Source: JAFCUW01 sp049897565
Lineage (GTDB): Bacteria; Pseudomonadota; Gammaproteobacteria; Burkholderiales; Burkholderiaceae_D
NCBI RefSeq assembly: GCF_049897565.1
Contig: NZ_JAFCWM010000005.1
Span: 124,001-188,000, forward strand
DNA: 64,000 bases
Direction: 5' to 3'
This document shows positions 40,647 through 49,499 of the stretch, in pieces. The notes under the pieces were generated by a model. It was not told the DNA's origin. It searched no databases and worked only from the letters and a program-made list of their open reading frames with translations. Numbering within the stretch: the first letter of the stretch is position 1; every line of letters begins with the position of its first letter. The translations under genes were made by a program, and so were the position numbers.

Positions 40647-41909
40647 ATGAGCTACGACCCTTTCGACCATCAATTCGCGCGCGGCATGCACAACCGCCGC
40701 ACCGTGCTGGGCGACGCCTGGGTCGACAAGTCGATCGCCAACGCCAACAGCTTCACCGCCGAATTCCAGGACATGATCACTCGCAATGCGTGGAACGACA
40801 TCTGGGGCCGCCCGGGACTCGACCACAAGACGCGCCGCACCATCGTCCTGGCGATCACCACGGCGCTGGGCTGCTGGGAAGAGTTCGAGCTGCACGTGCG
40901 GGCGGCGCTGCTGGCGCCCGACGACAGCCGGCTGGCGCCCGACGACATCAAGGAAGTGCTGATGCAGTCGGCCATCTACGCCGGCGTCCCCGCCGCCAAC
41001 ACCGCCTTCAGCCATGCGCAGAAAATCCTGCGCGAGCTGGCGCCGCAGATCGGCTACGCACTCGAGCCGGTGTCGCCCGCGTCAGTCTGCCATCCCGGCA
41101 TCGGCCACGAAGGCCGCACCACCAGCCTGCCGGCGCTGCACTACAGCGTGCGCGCGCCGCGCAGCGGCAAGGCGCCGCGCCACACCGTGGTGCTGAGCCA
41201 CGCACTCGGCTGCGACCTGACCATGTGGGATCAGCTGGCCAACGAACTGGCGGCCGATTGCCGCGTCATCGCCTACGACCATCGCGGCCACGGCAGTTCC
41301 GACACCCTGCCCGGCATGGCGACAATGGCCGATCTGGCGGACGACGCCGCGCGCCTGCTGCGCGAACTCGATTCCGGTCCGGTAGTGTGGATCGGCCTGT
41401 CGATGGGCGGCATGGCCGGCCAGGAACTGGCGCTGCGCCATCCGTCCCTGGTGCGCGCACTGGTGCTGGCCGATACCACCTCGGGCTATCCGGAAGCGGT
41501 GCGCGCGGTATGGGAGCAGCGCATTGCGACAGTGCGCGAACAAGGGATGGACGTGATTGGCGACGCCGTGATGGGACGCTATTTCCATGACGCGTTCCGC
41601 GCCGAGCACGCACCGATCGTCGCGCGTTTTCGCCGGCGCCTGGTGACGACCGACGCGCCAGGCTACATCGCCTGCTGCAACGCGGTTGGCAACGTCGACA
41701 CCATCGCGCGGCTTGGCGCCATCGCGGCGCCGACGCTGGTCATCGTCGGTGAGCTCGACCAGGGCACGCCGGTGGCGATGGCGCAGCAGCTGGCCGACGG
41801 CATCCCCGGCGCGCGGCTGCAGGTGCTGGCCGGCGCGTCGCACCTGAGCGCGATCGAGCAGCCGCAGGGATTTGCCGCAGCCATCGTCCGTTTCCTCGCT
41901 AACATCTAG
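40647..41909 (+). CDS. Bifunctional 4-carboxymuconolactone decarboxylase / 3-oxoadipate enol-lactonase (PcaC-PcaD order)
   Basis: A 420-residue fusion catalysing two successive steps to beta-ketoadipate. Residues about 1-130 are the carboxymuconolactone decarboxylase domain (RGMHNRRTVLGDAWVDKSI, GLDHKTR, and the GCWEEFELH box). Residues about 160-420 are an alpha/beta-hydrolase enol-lactonase with Ser252 in GLSMGGMAG, acid Asp in VGELDQGTP and His in GASHLSAIEQP. Actinobacterial PcaL fuses the same activities in the opposite order (PcaD first). An in-frame upstream ATG at 40482 lies inside pcaB and is rejected. Last gene of pcaHGB-pcaCD. Confidence 0.93.
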   Translation: MSYDPFDHQFARGMHNRRTVLGDAWVDKSIANANSFTAEFQDMITRNAWNDIWGRPGLDHKTRRTIVLAITTALGCWEEFELHVRAALLAPDDSRLAPDDIKEVLMQSAIYAGVPAANTAFSHAQKILRELAPQIGYALEPVSPASVCHPGIGHEGRTTSLPALHYSVRAPRSGKAPRHTVVLSHALGCDLTMWDQLANELAADCRVIAYDHRGHGSSDTLPGMATMADLADDAARLLRELDSGPVVWIGLSMGGMAGQELALRHPSLVRALVLADTTSGYPEAVRAVWEQRIATVREQGMDVIGDAVMGRYFHDAFRAEHAPIVARFRRRLVTTDAPGYIACCNAVGNVDTIARLGAIAAPTLVIVGELDQGTPVAMAQQLADGIPGARLQVLAGASHLSAIEQPQGFAAAIVRFLANI

Positions 41910-41932
41910 CGCGATAGATATCGTTAACGTAA

Positions 41933-42084
41933 AAACCGTCGTGGGGGGGGGGGGGGGGGGGGGGCCGGGGGGGGGGGGGCAGAGGGATGGGGAGACCCCC
42001 CGCTCCCCCTACAAACCACATGCTTTATATATCTAATAAAACCAACCCCCCGCGGGCCCCCCTGTGCGCCCCCCACGACGGTTT
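41933..42084. other. Low-complexity poly-G tract inside a terminator-like inverted repeat; likely assembly artefact
   Basis: The arms AAACCGTCGT (41933-41942) and ACGACGGTTT (42075-42084) would be an ordinary bidirectional terminator between convergent genes. Between them lie 22 consecutive G (41943-41964), CC, 13 more G (41967-41979), purine-rich junk, an AT-rich piece and C-runs. Nothing else in the window looks like this. Failed sequencing through a strong hairpin is the simplest explanation. Confidence 0.7.
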
Positions 42085-42101
42085 ATGGGTCAACGCAGTG
42101 A

Positions 42102-43298
42102 TTACACGCCCGGATCACGCACCTTCTCGACCTTGTCGAATTCGACGTTGAACATCGCGCCGCCAACCATCTCGCCGCGGCGGATATAGACGTTCTGGAT
42201 GATGTCGCGCGTGTTGGCGTCGATCGACACCGGGCCGCGCACGCTGGTCCACGCCATGCCTTTCATCGCCGCGATCAGCTTTTCGCCGTCGCTGTCGCCG
42301 CCGGTCTTGGTCAGCGCCTGGTACAGCAGGTGCATGCCGTCGTACGCGCCGACCGAGTGGAAGTTCGGCCGCATGCCCTTGTTCGCTTTCATGAACGCGT
42401 CGACGTAGGCCTTGTTCTCCGGCGACGGATGCGCGGCCGAATAGTGGTGGCTGCTGACGACGCCGTTGGCGGCGCTGCCGATGGTGGTCAACAGGTCGTC
42501 GTCGAGCACGTCGCCGGTGCAGATCAGGCGGATGCCGGCAGCGGCCAGGCCACGGTCGGTGAACTGCTTGAGCACCGCGGCGCCTTCGCCGGACGGCACG
42601 AACACGAACAGCGCATCGGGCTTGGCGTCCTTGACGCGTGCCAGGAACGGCGCGTAGTCAGGGTTGCGCAGCGGCGCGCGCAGCGATTCGACCACCTTGC
42701 CGCCGCCTTCGGAGAAGCGGCTGATGAACACTTTTTCGGCGTCGATGCCGGGACCGTAGTCGCTGACGAAGGTCGCGACCGTCTTGATCTTGTTCTTCGC
42801 CGCCCACTCCGCCATTGGCGCGGTGACCTGGGCCAAGGTGAAGCCGGTGCGCACGATGAACGGCGAACGCTGAGGAATCACCGACGTCGCGGCGGCCATC
42901 ACGATCATCGGCACCTTCGCCTGCGTGGCGACCGGCGCCGCGGCGAACGCCAGCGGGGTCAGGCCGAAGCCGGCCAGCACTTCGACCTTGTCGCGCGAAA
43001 CCAGTTCCTGCGCCAGGCGCTTGGTGGTGTCGGGCGCGACGCCGCCGTCATCCTTCAGCAGGATCTCGATCTGGCGGCCGGCAACGGTGGAGCCGTGCTT
43101 CTGGATGTACAGCTTGACGGCAGCTTCGATCTGGCGGCCGGTGGAGGCGAACGGGCCGGACATCGGCACGATCAGGCCGACCTTCAGTGGTCCGGCAGTG
43201 GCGCCGAACGCGAGCGACGGCAGCAGCCCGGCCGACAGCGCGGCGGTCGCCGTGCCGAGCATCAGGTGGCGGCGTTGTTTGTTGATTGGTTCGGTCAT
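42102..43298 (-). CDS. Branched-chain-type ABC transporter substrate-binding protein (with vanAB)
   Basis: A periplasmic Leu/Ile/Val-binding-like (type I) protein, 398 residues. The ATG at 43298 has GGAGACAAC; the leader MTEPINKQRRHLMLGTATAA carries a twin-arginine-like RR before the hydrophobic stretch. The mature part starts PLKVGLIVPMSGPFASTGRQ. It shares the layout of the binding proteins at 56308 and 63919. It lies 37 bases downstream of vanB on the same strand, so vanillate or a related methoxylated aromatic acid is a reasonable ligand (inference). It has no permease of its own nearby; livHMGF at 46-49 kb is the obvious partner. Confidence 0.9.
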   Translation of the reverse strand: MTEPINKQRRHLMLGTATAALSAGLLPSLAFGATAGPLKVGLIVPMSGPFASTGRQIEAAVKLYIQKHGSTVAGRQIEILLKDDGGVAPDTTKRLAQELVSRDKVEVLAGFGLTPLAFAAAPVATQAKVPMIVMAAATSVIPQRSPFIVRTGFTLAQVTAPMAEWAAKNKIKTVATFVSDYGPGIDAEKVFISRFSEGGGKVVESLRAPLRNPDYAPFLARVKDAKPDALFVFVPSGEGAAVLKQFTDRGLAAAGIRLICTGDVLDDDLLTTIGSAANGVVSSHHYSAAHPSPENKAYVDAFMKANKGMRPNFHSVGAYDGMHLLYQALTKTGGDSDGEKLIAAMKGMAWTSVRGPVSIDANTRDIIQNVYIRRGEMVGGAMFNVEFDKVEKVRDPGV

Positions 43299-43335
43299 GT
43301 TGTCTCCATTATCGTTTTTTGGATGGCGGGGGGGG

Positions 43336-44292
43336 TTATAGGTCAAGCGACAGCACTGCGCTTTTCGAGCGCGAACAGCAAGGGGTAAACTGGTCGTTGG
43401 CAGCGCGTTCCTCGTCCGTCAGGTAGACGTCGCGGTGGTCCGGCACGCCGCCCGTCACGCGCGTCAGGCAGGTGCCGCAGACGCCCTGCTCGCACGACAC
43501 CGGAATGTCGATGCCGTGTTCGGCGAGTACCTCGACCACAGTGCGGCCGGGTGGAATGGTGAACACCTGGCCGCTGGAGACGCGCTTGACGTCGAATGCG
43601 GTGTCGCCGGCGTCGTCCACCGGTGCTGCGCTAAAGTACTCGCGGTGCACCTGCGCGGCCGGCCAGCCGAGGGCATTGGCCGCGCCCAGCACATGGTCGA
43701 TGTAGCCGCCCGGTCCGCACACGTAGATGTGCGTGTCGGCGCGCGGCGCGCCGAGCTCAGCGGCGCAATCGAGCCTTTGGGCGGCGTCGCCGCTGTCGTA
43801 GTGCAGGTGCACGCGCGCGGCGTATGGCGCCGCGGCGATGCGCTGCAGGAATGCGGCGCGTTCCGGCGTACGCGCGCTGTAGTGCATCTCGAAGTCGGCG
43901 CCGGCGCCGGCCAAGGCCTCGGCCATCGCAAGGATTGACGTGACGCCGATGCCGCCGGCGAACAGCACGCTGCGCGCAGCCGGCTCCAGCGGGAAATGGT
44001 TTTTCGGCGCGCTGATCGTGATCAGGTGGCCGGCTTCGATCTCGTCGTGCATCGCGGTCGAGCCGCCACGCGATGCGGGATCGCGCAGCACCGCGATCAG
44101 GTAGCGATGCCGCTCCTGCGGCGGATTGCACAGCGAGTACTGGCGCAGCAGGCCGTCGCGCAAATGCACGTCGATGTGCGCGCCGGCCTCGAACGCCGGC
44201 AGCGGCGCGCCGTCGGCAGCGACCAGCTCGAAGCTGCTGATGCCGTCCGCCTCGCTGACCTTGCGCGCAACGCGCACTTGCAGCGTGCTCAC
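43336..44292 (-). CDS. vanB: Vanillate O-demethylase oxidoreductase subunit
   Basis: The reductase that passes electrons from NAD(P)H through flavin and a plant-type [2Fe-2S] cluster to VanA. About 318 residues from the GTG at 44292, which overlaps the vanA stop (GTGA); an ATG eight codons upstream lies within vanA. The FNR-like flavin/NAD domains show RQYSLCNPP and LFAGGIGVTSILAMAEAL; the C-terminal ferredoxin domain has CEQGVCGTCLTRV with a distal Cys (TPCCSRSKS). Translationally coupled to vanA. Confidence 0.95.
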   Translation of the reverse strand: MSTLQVRVARKVSEADGISSFELVAADGAPLPAFEAGAHIDVHLRDGLLRQYSLCNPPQERHRYLIAVLRDPASRGGSTAMHDEIEAGHLITISAPKNHFPLEPAARSVLFAGGIGVTSILAMAEALAGAGADFEMHYSARTPERAAFLQRIAAAPYAARVHLHYDSGDAAQRLDCAAELGAPRADTHIYVCGPGGYIDHVLGAANALGWPAAQVHREYFSAAPVDDAGDTAFDVKRVSSGQVFTIPPGRTVVEVLAEHGIDIPVSCEQGVCGTCLTRVTGGVPDHRDVYLTDEERAANDQFTPCCSRSKSAVLSLDL

Positions 44293-45320
44293 GACGGCAG
44301 CTCCCTGGCGAGCCACTTGTCGAGCACCTTGCGCGACTGCACGCCGCCAGCGTCGATATTAAGCGCCAGCAGTTTGCGCTCCGGGTACTTGAGGTGATTG
44401 GCCTGCTGCAGTTCGAGCATCTGGCGGTCTTCGCTGAAGATCTGGTGCTGGCCGTCGCGGATGGTGGCCGTCAGCGCGGCGTCATCGGCCTTGAAGTTGC
44501 GCGCCATGCCCCAGAAGTACCAGTGCGACGTTTCGGTCTCGGGCGTGATGAAGTCGACCACGATGGACGACGCCTTGACCGCGGCCGGCGCATCGTAGCC
44601 GCCGTTGCCGGCGTGGGCCACGCCGACTTCGATCATCACGTGCGACGGCGGCGAAAAACGGCACACCTGCCAGCGGTCGACCGGCACGTCGTCGGCCAGG
44701 CCGTTGCCGCGCAGGGCGGCGCGCCAGAACGGCGGCGCGCTGATGTTTTCCATGTAGCGGCTGGTGACCACCTGCTCGCCTTCGACGCGGGTGGCCACCG
44801 GCGACTCGTCGATTTCCTTCTGGCCGATGGAGGACGCATGCACGTACGTTTCGTGCGTCAGGTCCATCAGGTTGTCGATCATCAGGCGGTAGTCGCAGTT
44901 GATGTGAAACAGCCCGCCGCCGTAGGCCCACTCGGGATTGTCGGCCCACTCGAGGTGATGGATCTGCGCCGGGTCGGCCAGCTCCTTTTCGCCCGGCCAG
45001 ACCCAGATGAAGCCATAGCGCTCTTCGACGGCGTAGCTGCGGATGCACGGGAAGCCGCGCACGCGCTGGCCCGGCATGCTGACGGTCTTGCCGTCGCAGC
45101 CCATTTCGAGGCCGTGATAACCGCATACCAGGTTGCCGTCGCGGACAAAGCCGAGCGACAGCGGCGCGCCACGGTGCGGGCAGAAGTCCTCGACTGCGGC
45201 GACCTTGCCTTCGGCGCCGCGGTAGAACACGATCTTCTCGCCGCAGACCTGGCGCCCGAGCGGCTTGTCGGCGATTTCGTCCGGCGTGCAGGCCACGTAC
45301 CATGCGTTTTTTGGGAACAT
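44289..45320 (-). CDS. vanA: Vanillate O-demethylase oxygenase subunit
   Basis: A Rieske non-heme iron oxygenase that demethylates vanillate to protocatechuate plus formaldehyde. 343 residues. Rieske cluster ligands are Cys47-His49 (FCPHRGAPLS) and Cys66-His69 (LVCGYHG); the mononuclear iron site lies in the region DLTHETYVHASS near residue 155. Strong AAGGAGGAAG site. Divergent from a MarR gene, with the palindrome ATTCAG-TACA-CTGAAT between them. No formaldehyde-detoxification gene is in the window. Confidence 0.95.
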   Translation of the reverse strand: MFPKNAWYVACTPDEIADKPLGRQVCGEKIVFYRGAEGKVAAVEDFCPHRGAPLSLGFVRDGNLVCGYHGLEMGCDGKTVSMPGQRVRGFPCIRSYAVEERYGFIWVWPGEKELADPAQIHHLEWADNPEWAYGGGLFHINCDYRLMIDNLMDLTHETYVHASSIGQKEIDESPVATRVEGEQVVTSRYMENISAPPFWRAALRGNGLADDVPVDRWQVCRFSPPSHVMIEVGVAHAGNGGYDAPAAVKASSIVVDFITPETETSHWYFWGMARNFKADDAALTATIRDGQHQIFSEDRQMLELQQANHLKYPERKLLALNIDAGGVQSRKVLDKWLARELPS

Positions 45321-45352
45321 GCTGGTCTTCCTCCTTCATACTTTATTCAAAT

Positions 45353-45368
45353 ATTCAGTACACTGAAT
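45353..45368. promoter_or_regulatory. Candidate MarR operator between vanA and its regulator
   Basis: The 16-base palindrome ATTCAGTACACTGAAT is centred in the divergent region. On the vanA side it falls between a -35-like TTGGCT and an ATATTT -10; on the other side it overlaps the likely -35 of the MarR gene (TATACT at 45380-45385 as -10), so one bound dimer could control both. Confidence 0.7.
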
Positions 45369-45444
45369 GTGAAGCCAAGTATACTGCGTTGACCGGCGAA
45401 GTAAACGCCCGATTCGAACTTTCCATGCTGCGACGCACAAGACC

Positions 45445-45933
45445 ATGATCAGCAAGCTCCCTACCGCCGACACCGACCTGACCCGGCTCGATGAACACCC
45501 GGGTCACCTGCTGCGCCGCGCCCAGCAGATCTCCGTCTCCATGTTCCACGACGAAGTCGGCGGCGAGCTCACGCCGGTGCAGTTCGCCATGCTGCGCTGC
45601 CTGGCCGACCATCCCGGCATCGACCAGGTGTCGCTGGCCGGCATTGCCGCCATCGATACCTCGACCGGCGCGACCGTGTGCGCCCGGCTCGAGGAAAAGG
45701 GCCTGCTCGAGCGCAAGGTGATACCGCACAACCGGCGCCAGCGCGCCCTGACCATCACGGCCGACGGCGAGCGGCTGCTGGCCAGCCTGGTGCCGGCCAC
45801 GCGGCGCCTGCGCGAGCGCCTGCTGGCGCCGCTGACGGCAAGCGAGCAACAGCAATTCATGGCGCTGCTCGACCGGCTGGTACGCGCCAACAACGAGCAA
45901 AGCCGCGCGCCGTTGGCGAAGCGCGGAAGCTGA
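45445..45933 (+). CDS. MarR-family regulator of vanAB
   Basis: 162 residues, a winged helix-turn-helix dimer. The recognition region is VSLAGIAAIDTSTGATVCAR, followed by the wing RKVIPHNRRQRALTIT. Family members sense aromatic acids or their CoA esters. The divergent arrangement with vanAB and a palindrome between them point to a vanillate-responsive repressor (inference). A tandem GGGTCTGACCC-type repeat begins within its stop codon. Confidence 0.88.
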   Translation: MISKLPTADTDLTRLDEHPGHLLRRAQQISVSMFHDEVGGELTPVQFAMLRCLADHPGIDQVSLAGIAAIDTSTGATVCARLEEKGLLERKVIPHNRRQRALTITADGERLLASLVPATRRLRERLLAPLTASEQQQFMALLDRLVRANNEQSRAPLAKRGS

Positions 45934-46049
45934 TCGAGGGGTCAGACCCGATCGAGGGGTCAGACCCGATTCTTCTTTTGGGGTCTGACCCCGGTGTCGT
46001 TGGCGCCGGCAAATCCGGCGTCTGACCCTAAGCGCAAAATCGGGTCAGC
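45932..46049. repeat. Cluster of GGGTCTGACCC-type repeats
   Basis: Two direct 18-base units GATCGAGGGGTCAGACCC (45932-45949 and 45950-45967) are followed by GGGGTCTGACCCC (about 45980-45992), a CCGGCG-containing inverted pair and CGGGTCAGCCCCCTGCTG. It fills the gap between the MarR gene and livF (convergent) and may double as a bidirectional terminator. Confidence 0.75.
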
Positions 46050-46067
46050 CCCCTGCTGTTACTGCTG

Positions 46068-46769
46068 TCATGCCACCGACACCAGGCGGTCGAGTTTGTC
46101 GCCGTCGGCCAGCAGACTGGCGCTGTCGGAGTCGTGCACGATGCGGCCGCGGTCGAGCACAATGGCGCGCTCGGTCAGCGACAGCGCCAGGCGCGCGTGC
46201 TGCTCCACCACGATGACGGACATGCCTTCGTCCTTCACCAGGCGCCGCACCACGCGCACCAGCTCCTGCACGATGATCGGCGCCAGGCCTTCCATCGGCT
46301 CGTCGAGCAGCAGGATGCGCGGATTCGTCATCAACGCGCGCGCGATCGCCAGCATCTGCTGCTCGCCACCGGAGAGCTCGTTGCCCATGTTGTGGCGCCG
46401 CTCCAGCAGGCGCGGGAACACTTCGTAGACCTTTTGCAGCGTCCACGGACCAGGACGCGCCACCACCGTCAGGTGCTCTTCCACCGTCAAGGTCGGGAAC
46501 ATGTGGCGCTCCTGCGGCACCCAGCCCAGGCCCGCGCGCGAGCGCTTCCAGGTCGGCACCTTGGCCAGGTCGCCGCCGTCCCAGCGGATCGCGCCGCGGT
46601 GCAGGCGCGTAATGCCCATCAGCGTCACCAGCAGGCTGGTTTTGCCGACGCCGTTGCGGCCCAGCAGCGCCAGGCTGTCGCCCTCGTTCATCGCGAACGA
46701 CACGTCTTCGAGCACGATCGATTCGCCATAGCCGGCGCTGACCCTCTCCACTGCCAGCAACTCACGCAT
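46068..46769 (-). CDS. livF: ABC transporter ATP-binding protein (LivF type)
   Basis: 233-residue cytoplasmic ATPase of a branched-chain-type importer: Walker A GRNGVGKTSL, signature LSGGEQQMLAIARAL, Walker B ILLLDEPMEGL and the switch His in IVVEQHARLAL. It overlaps livG by eight bases. Last gene of the livHMGF block behind pcaIJF, so it most likely energises uptake of aromatic acids rather than amino acids (inference). Confidence 0.94.
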   Translation of the reverse strand: MRELLAVERVSAGYGESIVLEDVSFAMNEGDSLALLGRNGVGKTSLLVTLMGITRLHRGAIRWDGGDLAKVPTWKRSRAGLGWVPQERHMFPTLTVEEHLTVVARPGPWTLQKVYEVFPRLLERRHNMGNELSGGEQQMLAIARALMTNPRILLLDEPMEGLAPIIVQELVRVVRRLVKDEGMSVIVVEQHARLALSLTERAIVLDRGRIVHDSDSASLLADGDKLDRLVSVA

Positions 46770-47535
46770 GTTCGGCCTCCCCCAGATAGACTTCCTTGAC
46801 GCGCGGATCGGCCGAGATTTCAGCAGGCGTCCCCTCGGTCAGCACTTTACCGCCCACCATGACCGTGATGCGGTCGGCGAATCGGAACACCAGTCCCATG
46901 TCGTGTTCGATGAACACCACCGTGACGTCGCGCGGCAGCTGGGCGATCACCTCGAACAACTCGCGGCTTTCGGCCGACGGGATGCCGGCGGCCGGCTCGT
47001 CGAGCAGCAGGATCGACGGCTTGGTCGCCAGCGCCAGCGCAATTTCCACCAGTCGCTGCTTACCGTACGCCATGCTGCGCGTGACGGTGTTGGCCTCGGC
47101 CGTCAGCTTCAGCGTCGCCAGCAGCGCCATCGCCTCGTCGACCACGTCCTGGTGGCTGGCCACGGTCTTGTACCAGACGCCCTGCAGGGCGCGCCGCTCG
47201 CTCACCGCCAGCACCACCGACTCGAGCACCGTCATGCCGGCGAACAGGGTGTTGATCTGGAAGGTGCGCGTCATGCCCAGCTTGACGCGCTGGTGCTGCG
47301 CCAGGTGGGTGATGTCGGTGTCGCCCATCCAGACCTTGCCGGCGGTCGGCGCCAGGCCGCCCGTCAGCAGGTTGATGAAGGTGGTCTTGCCGGCGCCGTT
47401 CGGGCCGATCAGCGCGTGGCGCGCGCCCGGCTGGAACGTCAGGCTGACGTCGCTGTTGGCGGCGAAGCTGCCGAAGCTCTTCGACAGCGCCTCGGTGCGC
47501 AGCGTCTGCGCGCCCGGATTGGAGACGGGATTCAT
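46762..47535 (-). CDS. livG: ABC transporter ATP-binding protein (LivG type)
   Basis: 257 residues from the ATG at 47535 with AAGGAGAAAG before it; it overlaps livM by ATGA. Walker A GPNGAGKTTFINLLTGGLAP, a signature region reading SMAYGKQRLVEIALAL (the usual LSGG is replaced by MAYG, which is common in this subfamily), Walker B ILLLDEPAAGI and FIEHDMGLVF. The longer upstream frame runs inside livM and is a shadow. Confidence 0.94.
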   Translation of the reverse strand: MNPVSNPGAQTLRTEALSKSFGSFAANSDVSLTFQPGARHALIGPNGAGKTTFINLLTGGLAPTAGKVWMGDTDITHLAQHQRVKLGMTRTFQINTLFAGMTVLESVVLAVSERRALQGVWYKTVASHQDVVDEAMALLATLKLTAEANTVTRSMAYGKQRLVEIALALATKPSILLLDEPAAGIPSAESRELFEVIAQLPRDVTVVFIEHDMGLVFRFADRITVMVGGKVLTEGTPAEISADPRVKEVYLGEAEHA

Positions 47536-48542
47536 GCTTTCTCCTTGACGAACAACTGCTTGAGGCGATCGAGGCCGCCAAGGACGCCGCCGCGCGCGAA
47601 CAGCACGATCAGCACCAGCAGCAGGCCGATGTAGAACTGCCAATAGGCGGGATTGAGGCCGGCGATGTAGTCCTGCGCCACCATGAACACGATGGCGCCG
47701 ATCAGCGCGCCGTACAGGCGGCCGGTGCCGCCCAGGACCAGGATGATCAGCAGTTCGGCCGAACGGGGAAAACTCAGCACATCGAGACCGACGAACTGGG
47801 TGGTCTGCGCCAGCAATGCGCCGGCCACGCCGGCGACCGCGGCGCTGACGGTAAACACCGCGCGCAGCCGGCGGTTGACGTCGACGCCGATGGCCGGCAT
47901 GCGCCGTCCACCTTCACGGATGCCGACCAGGCTCAGGCCAAACGGCGACTGCACCAGGCGCCGGATGACGACGAACAGCAGGAACAGGACGACGAAGCTG
48001 TACACGTACGCCGTCTTGCCTTCCAGGTCGAACTCGAACACGCCGAACAGCTTACCGACCATCATGCCGGACAGGCCGTCGACGCCGCCGGTGATGAAGG
48101 CGGCCTTGTTGGCAGCTTCAAACAGCATCAGGCCGATGCCGAGCGTGACCATCAGGCGCGTCAGGTCCTGGCCCCGCACCACCAGGAAGCCGGTGATGTA
48201 GCCGAACAGCGCGGCCACCGCCGCAGCCGCCAACAGGCCGCTGATCGGCTCGCCCCAGCCGTGCACCGCCAGCAGGCCGGCGGTGTAGGCGCCGAGGCCG
48301 AAGAAGGCGGCGTGGCCGAGCGAGACGATGCCGGCGTAGCCGAGAATCAGGTCGAGCGACAGCGCGAACAGCGCGACGATCATGATCTGGCTGATCAGGA
48401 CCAGGTAGCCGGTAAAGGCGAAATAGGCGGCGACCGGCAGCAGCCAGAAGGCGATTTCGAGTGCCGACCAGCGGCCGTTGGCCAGCCGGGGTACAGGCGC
48501 GGCCAACTTCGCCGTCACCGGTGCTTCATTCATGATGCTCAT
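47532..48542 (-). CDS. livM: ABC transporter permease (LivM type)
   Basis: 336-residue inner-membrane permease with about ten helices; the family segment GYAGIVSLGHAAFFGLGAYT is near residue 70 and the EAA-like loop with GIREGGRRMPAIGVDVNRRL near 215. GGAGGAAAG precedes ATG 48542, which overlaps the livH stop by four bases. Forms the translocation pore with LivH. Confidence 0.93.
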   Translation of the reverse strand: MSIMNEAPVTAKLAAPVPRLANGRWSALEIAFWLLPVAAYFAFTGYLVLISQIMIVALFALSLDLILGYAGIVSLGHAAFFGLGAYTAGLLAVHGWGEPISGLLAAAAVAALFGYITGFLVVRGQDLTRLMVTLGIGLMLFEAANKAAFITGGVDGLSGMMVGKLFGVFEFDLEGKTAYVYSFVVLFLLFVVIRRLVQSPFGLSLVGIREGGRRMPAIGVDVNRRLRAVFTVSAAVAGVAGALLAQTTQFVGLDVLSFPRSAELLIILVLGGTGRLYGALIGAIVFMVAQDYIAGLNPAYWQFYIGLLLVLIVLFARGGVLGGLDRLKQLFVKEKA

Positions 48543-49405
48543 GCTTTCCTCCGGATCAGGCCAGCGGGGAAGGCGATCAGCAGCACGACCATCAGGCCGT
48601 AGATGACGAAGGCGCCAACCTGCGGCACGTAGTATTTGCCGGCCACGTCGAACACGCCAAGGATGATCGCGGCGAGCAGCGGGCCCTTGATGGTACCGGC
48701 GCCGCCGACGGCCACCACCAGCAGGAAGTACACCATGTACTTGACCGGGAAGGTCGGGTCGAGCCCCAGCACGTCGATGCCAAGGCCGCCGCCAAGGCCG
48801 GCGAGGCCGGAGCCGAGCGCGAACGTCAGGCTGAACACGCGGCTGACGTTGATGCCAAGGCCGGCGGCGGCGGTCTGGTTGTCGACCGAGGCGCGGATCT
48901 GCGCGCCGAAGCGGGTGCGCTCGATCAGCAGGCCGAGGGCGATGGTGACCAGAACGACGACGGCGATCAGGAACAGGCGGTAGGCGCCGACGTCCATGCC
49001 GAGCAGCGGAACCTGGCCGCGCAGCCAGTCGGGCAGCACCACCGGTTGCTGGGTGGGGCCAAAGAAGAAGGTGGCGCCGGCCACCGCCATGAAGGTCAGG
49101 CCGATCGAGAACAGCACCTGGTCGAGGTGGCTGGCCTTGTAGAGGCGCCGGTACAGCAGGCGTTCGAGCACGAAGCCGACCAGTGCCGCCGCGATGAATG
49201 CCAGCGGCAGCGTGGCGATGAACGGCACGCCGAGGCGCGACAGCAGCATGACGCTGACGTAGCCGCCCAGCATGGCAAAGGCGCCGTGCGCCAGGTTGAT
49301 GAAGTTCATCATGCCCATCGTGACCGACAGGCCGACGCTGATGAGGAACAGCAGGCTGCCGTAAGCGATGCCGTCGAACAGGACGCCGAGGAAGTTACCT
49401 AGCAT
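48539..49405 (-). CDS. livH: ABC transporter permease (LivH type)
   Basis: 288-residue inner-membrane permease, about eight helices, with the family motif MMNFINLAHGAFAMLGGYVS near residue 30 and RASVDNQTAAAGLGINVSRV near 180. It starts 94 bases downstream of pcaF on the same strand, with GGGGAGGG upstream. With LivM, LivF and LivG it is the only complete permease set in the window. Confidence 0.93.
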   Translation of the reverse strand: MLGNFLGVLFDGIAYGSLLFLISVGLSVTMGMMNFINLAHGAFAMLGGYVSVMLLSRLGVPFIATLPLAFIAAALVGFVLERLLYRRLYKASHLDQVLFSIGLTFMAVAGATFFFGPTQQPVVLPDWLRGQVPLLGMDVGAYRLFLIAVVVLVTIALGLLIERTRFGAQIRASVDNQTAAAGLGINVSRVFSLTFALGSGLAGLGGGLGIDVLGLDPTFPVKYMVYFLLVVAVGGAGTIKGPLLAAIILGVFDVAGKYYVPQVGAFVIYGLMVVLLIAFPAGLIRRKA

Positions 49406-49499
49406 GGCCGGGCCCTCCCCTTGCGCGGGACGCGAGTGTGATTGTCATTGCTGTCTCCTTCTCTTCTTTTGTATGTCTATTTTTTCCGCCAGCGGCGGA

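Noticed and set aside
42102..43298. Amino-acid (leucine) uptake role for the binding protein
   Set aside because: Linked to vanAB on one strand and belongs to a family with many aromatic-acid binders; amino-acid specificity is not supported by context, though not excluded.
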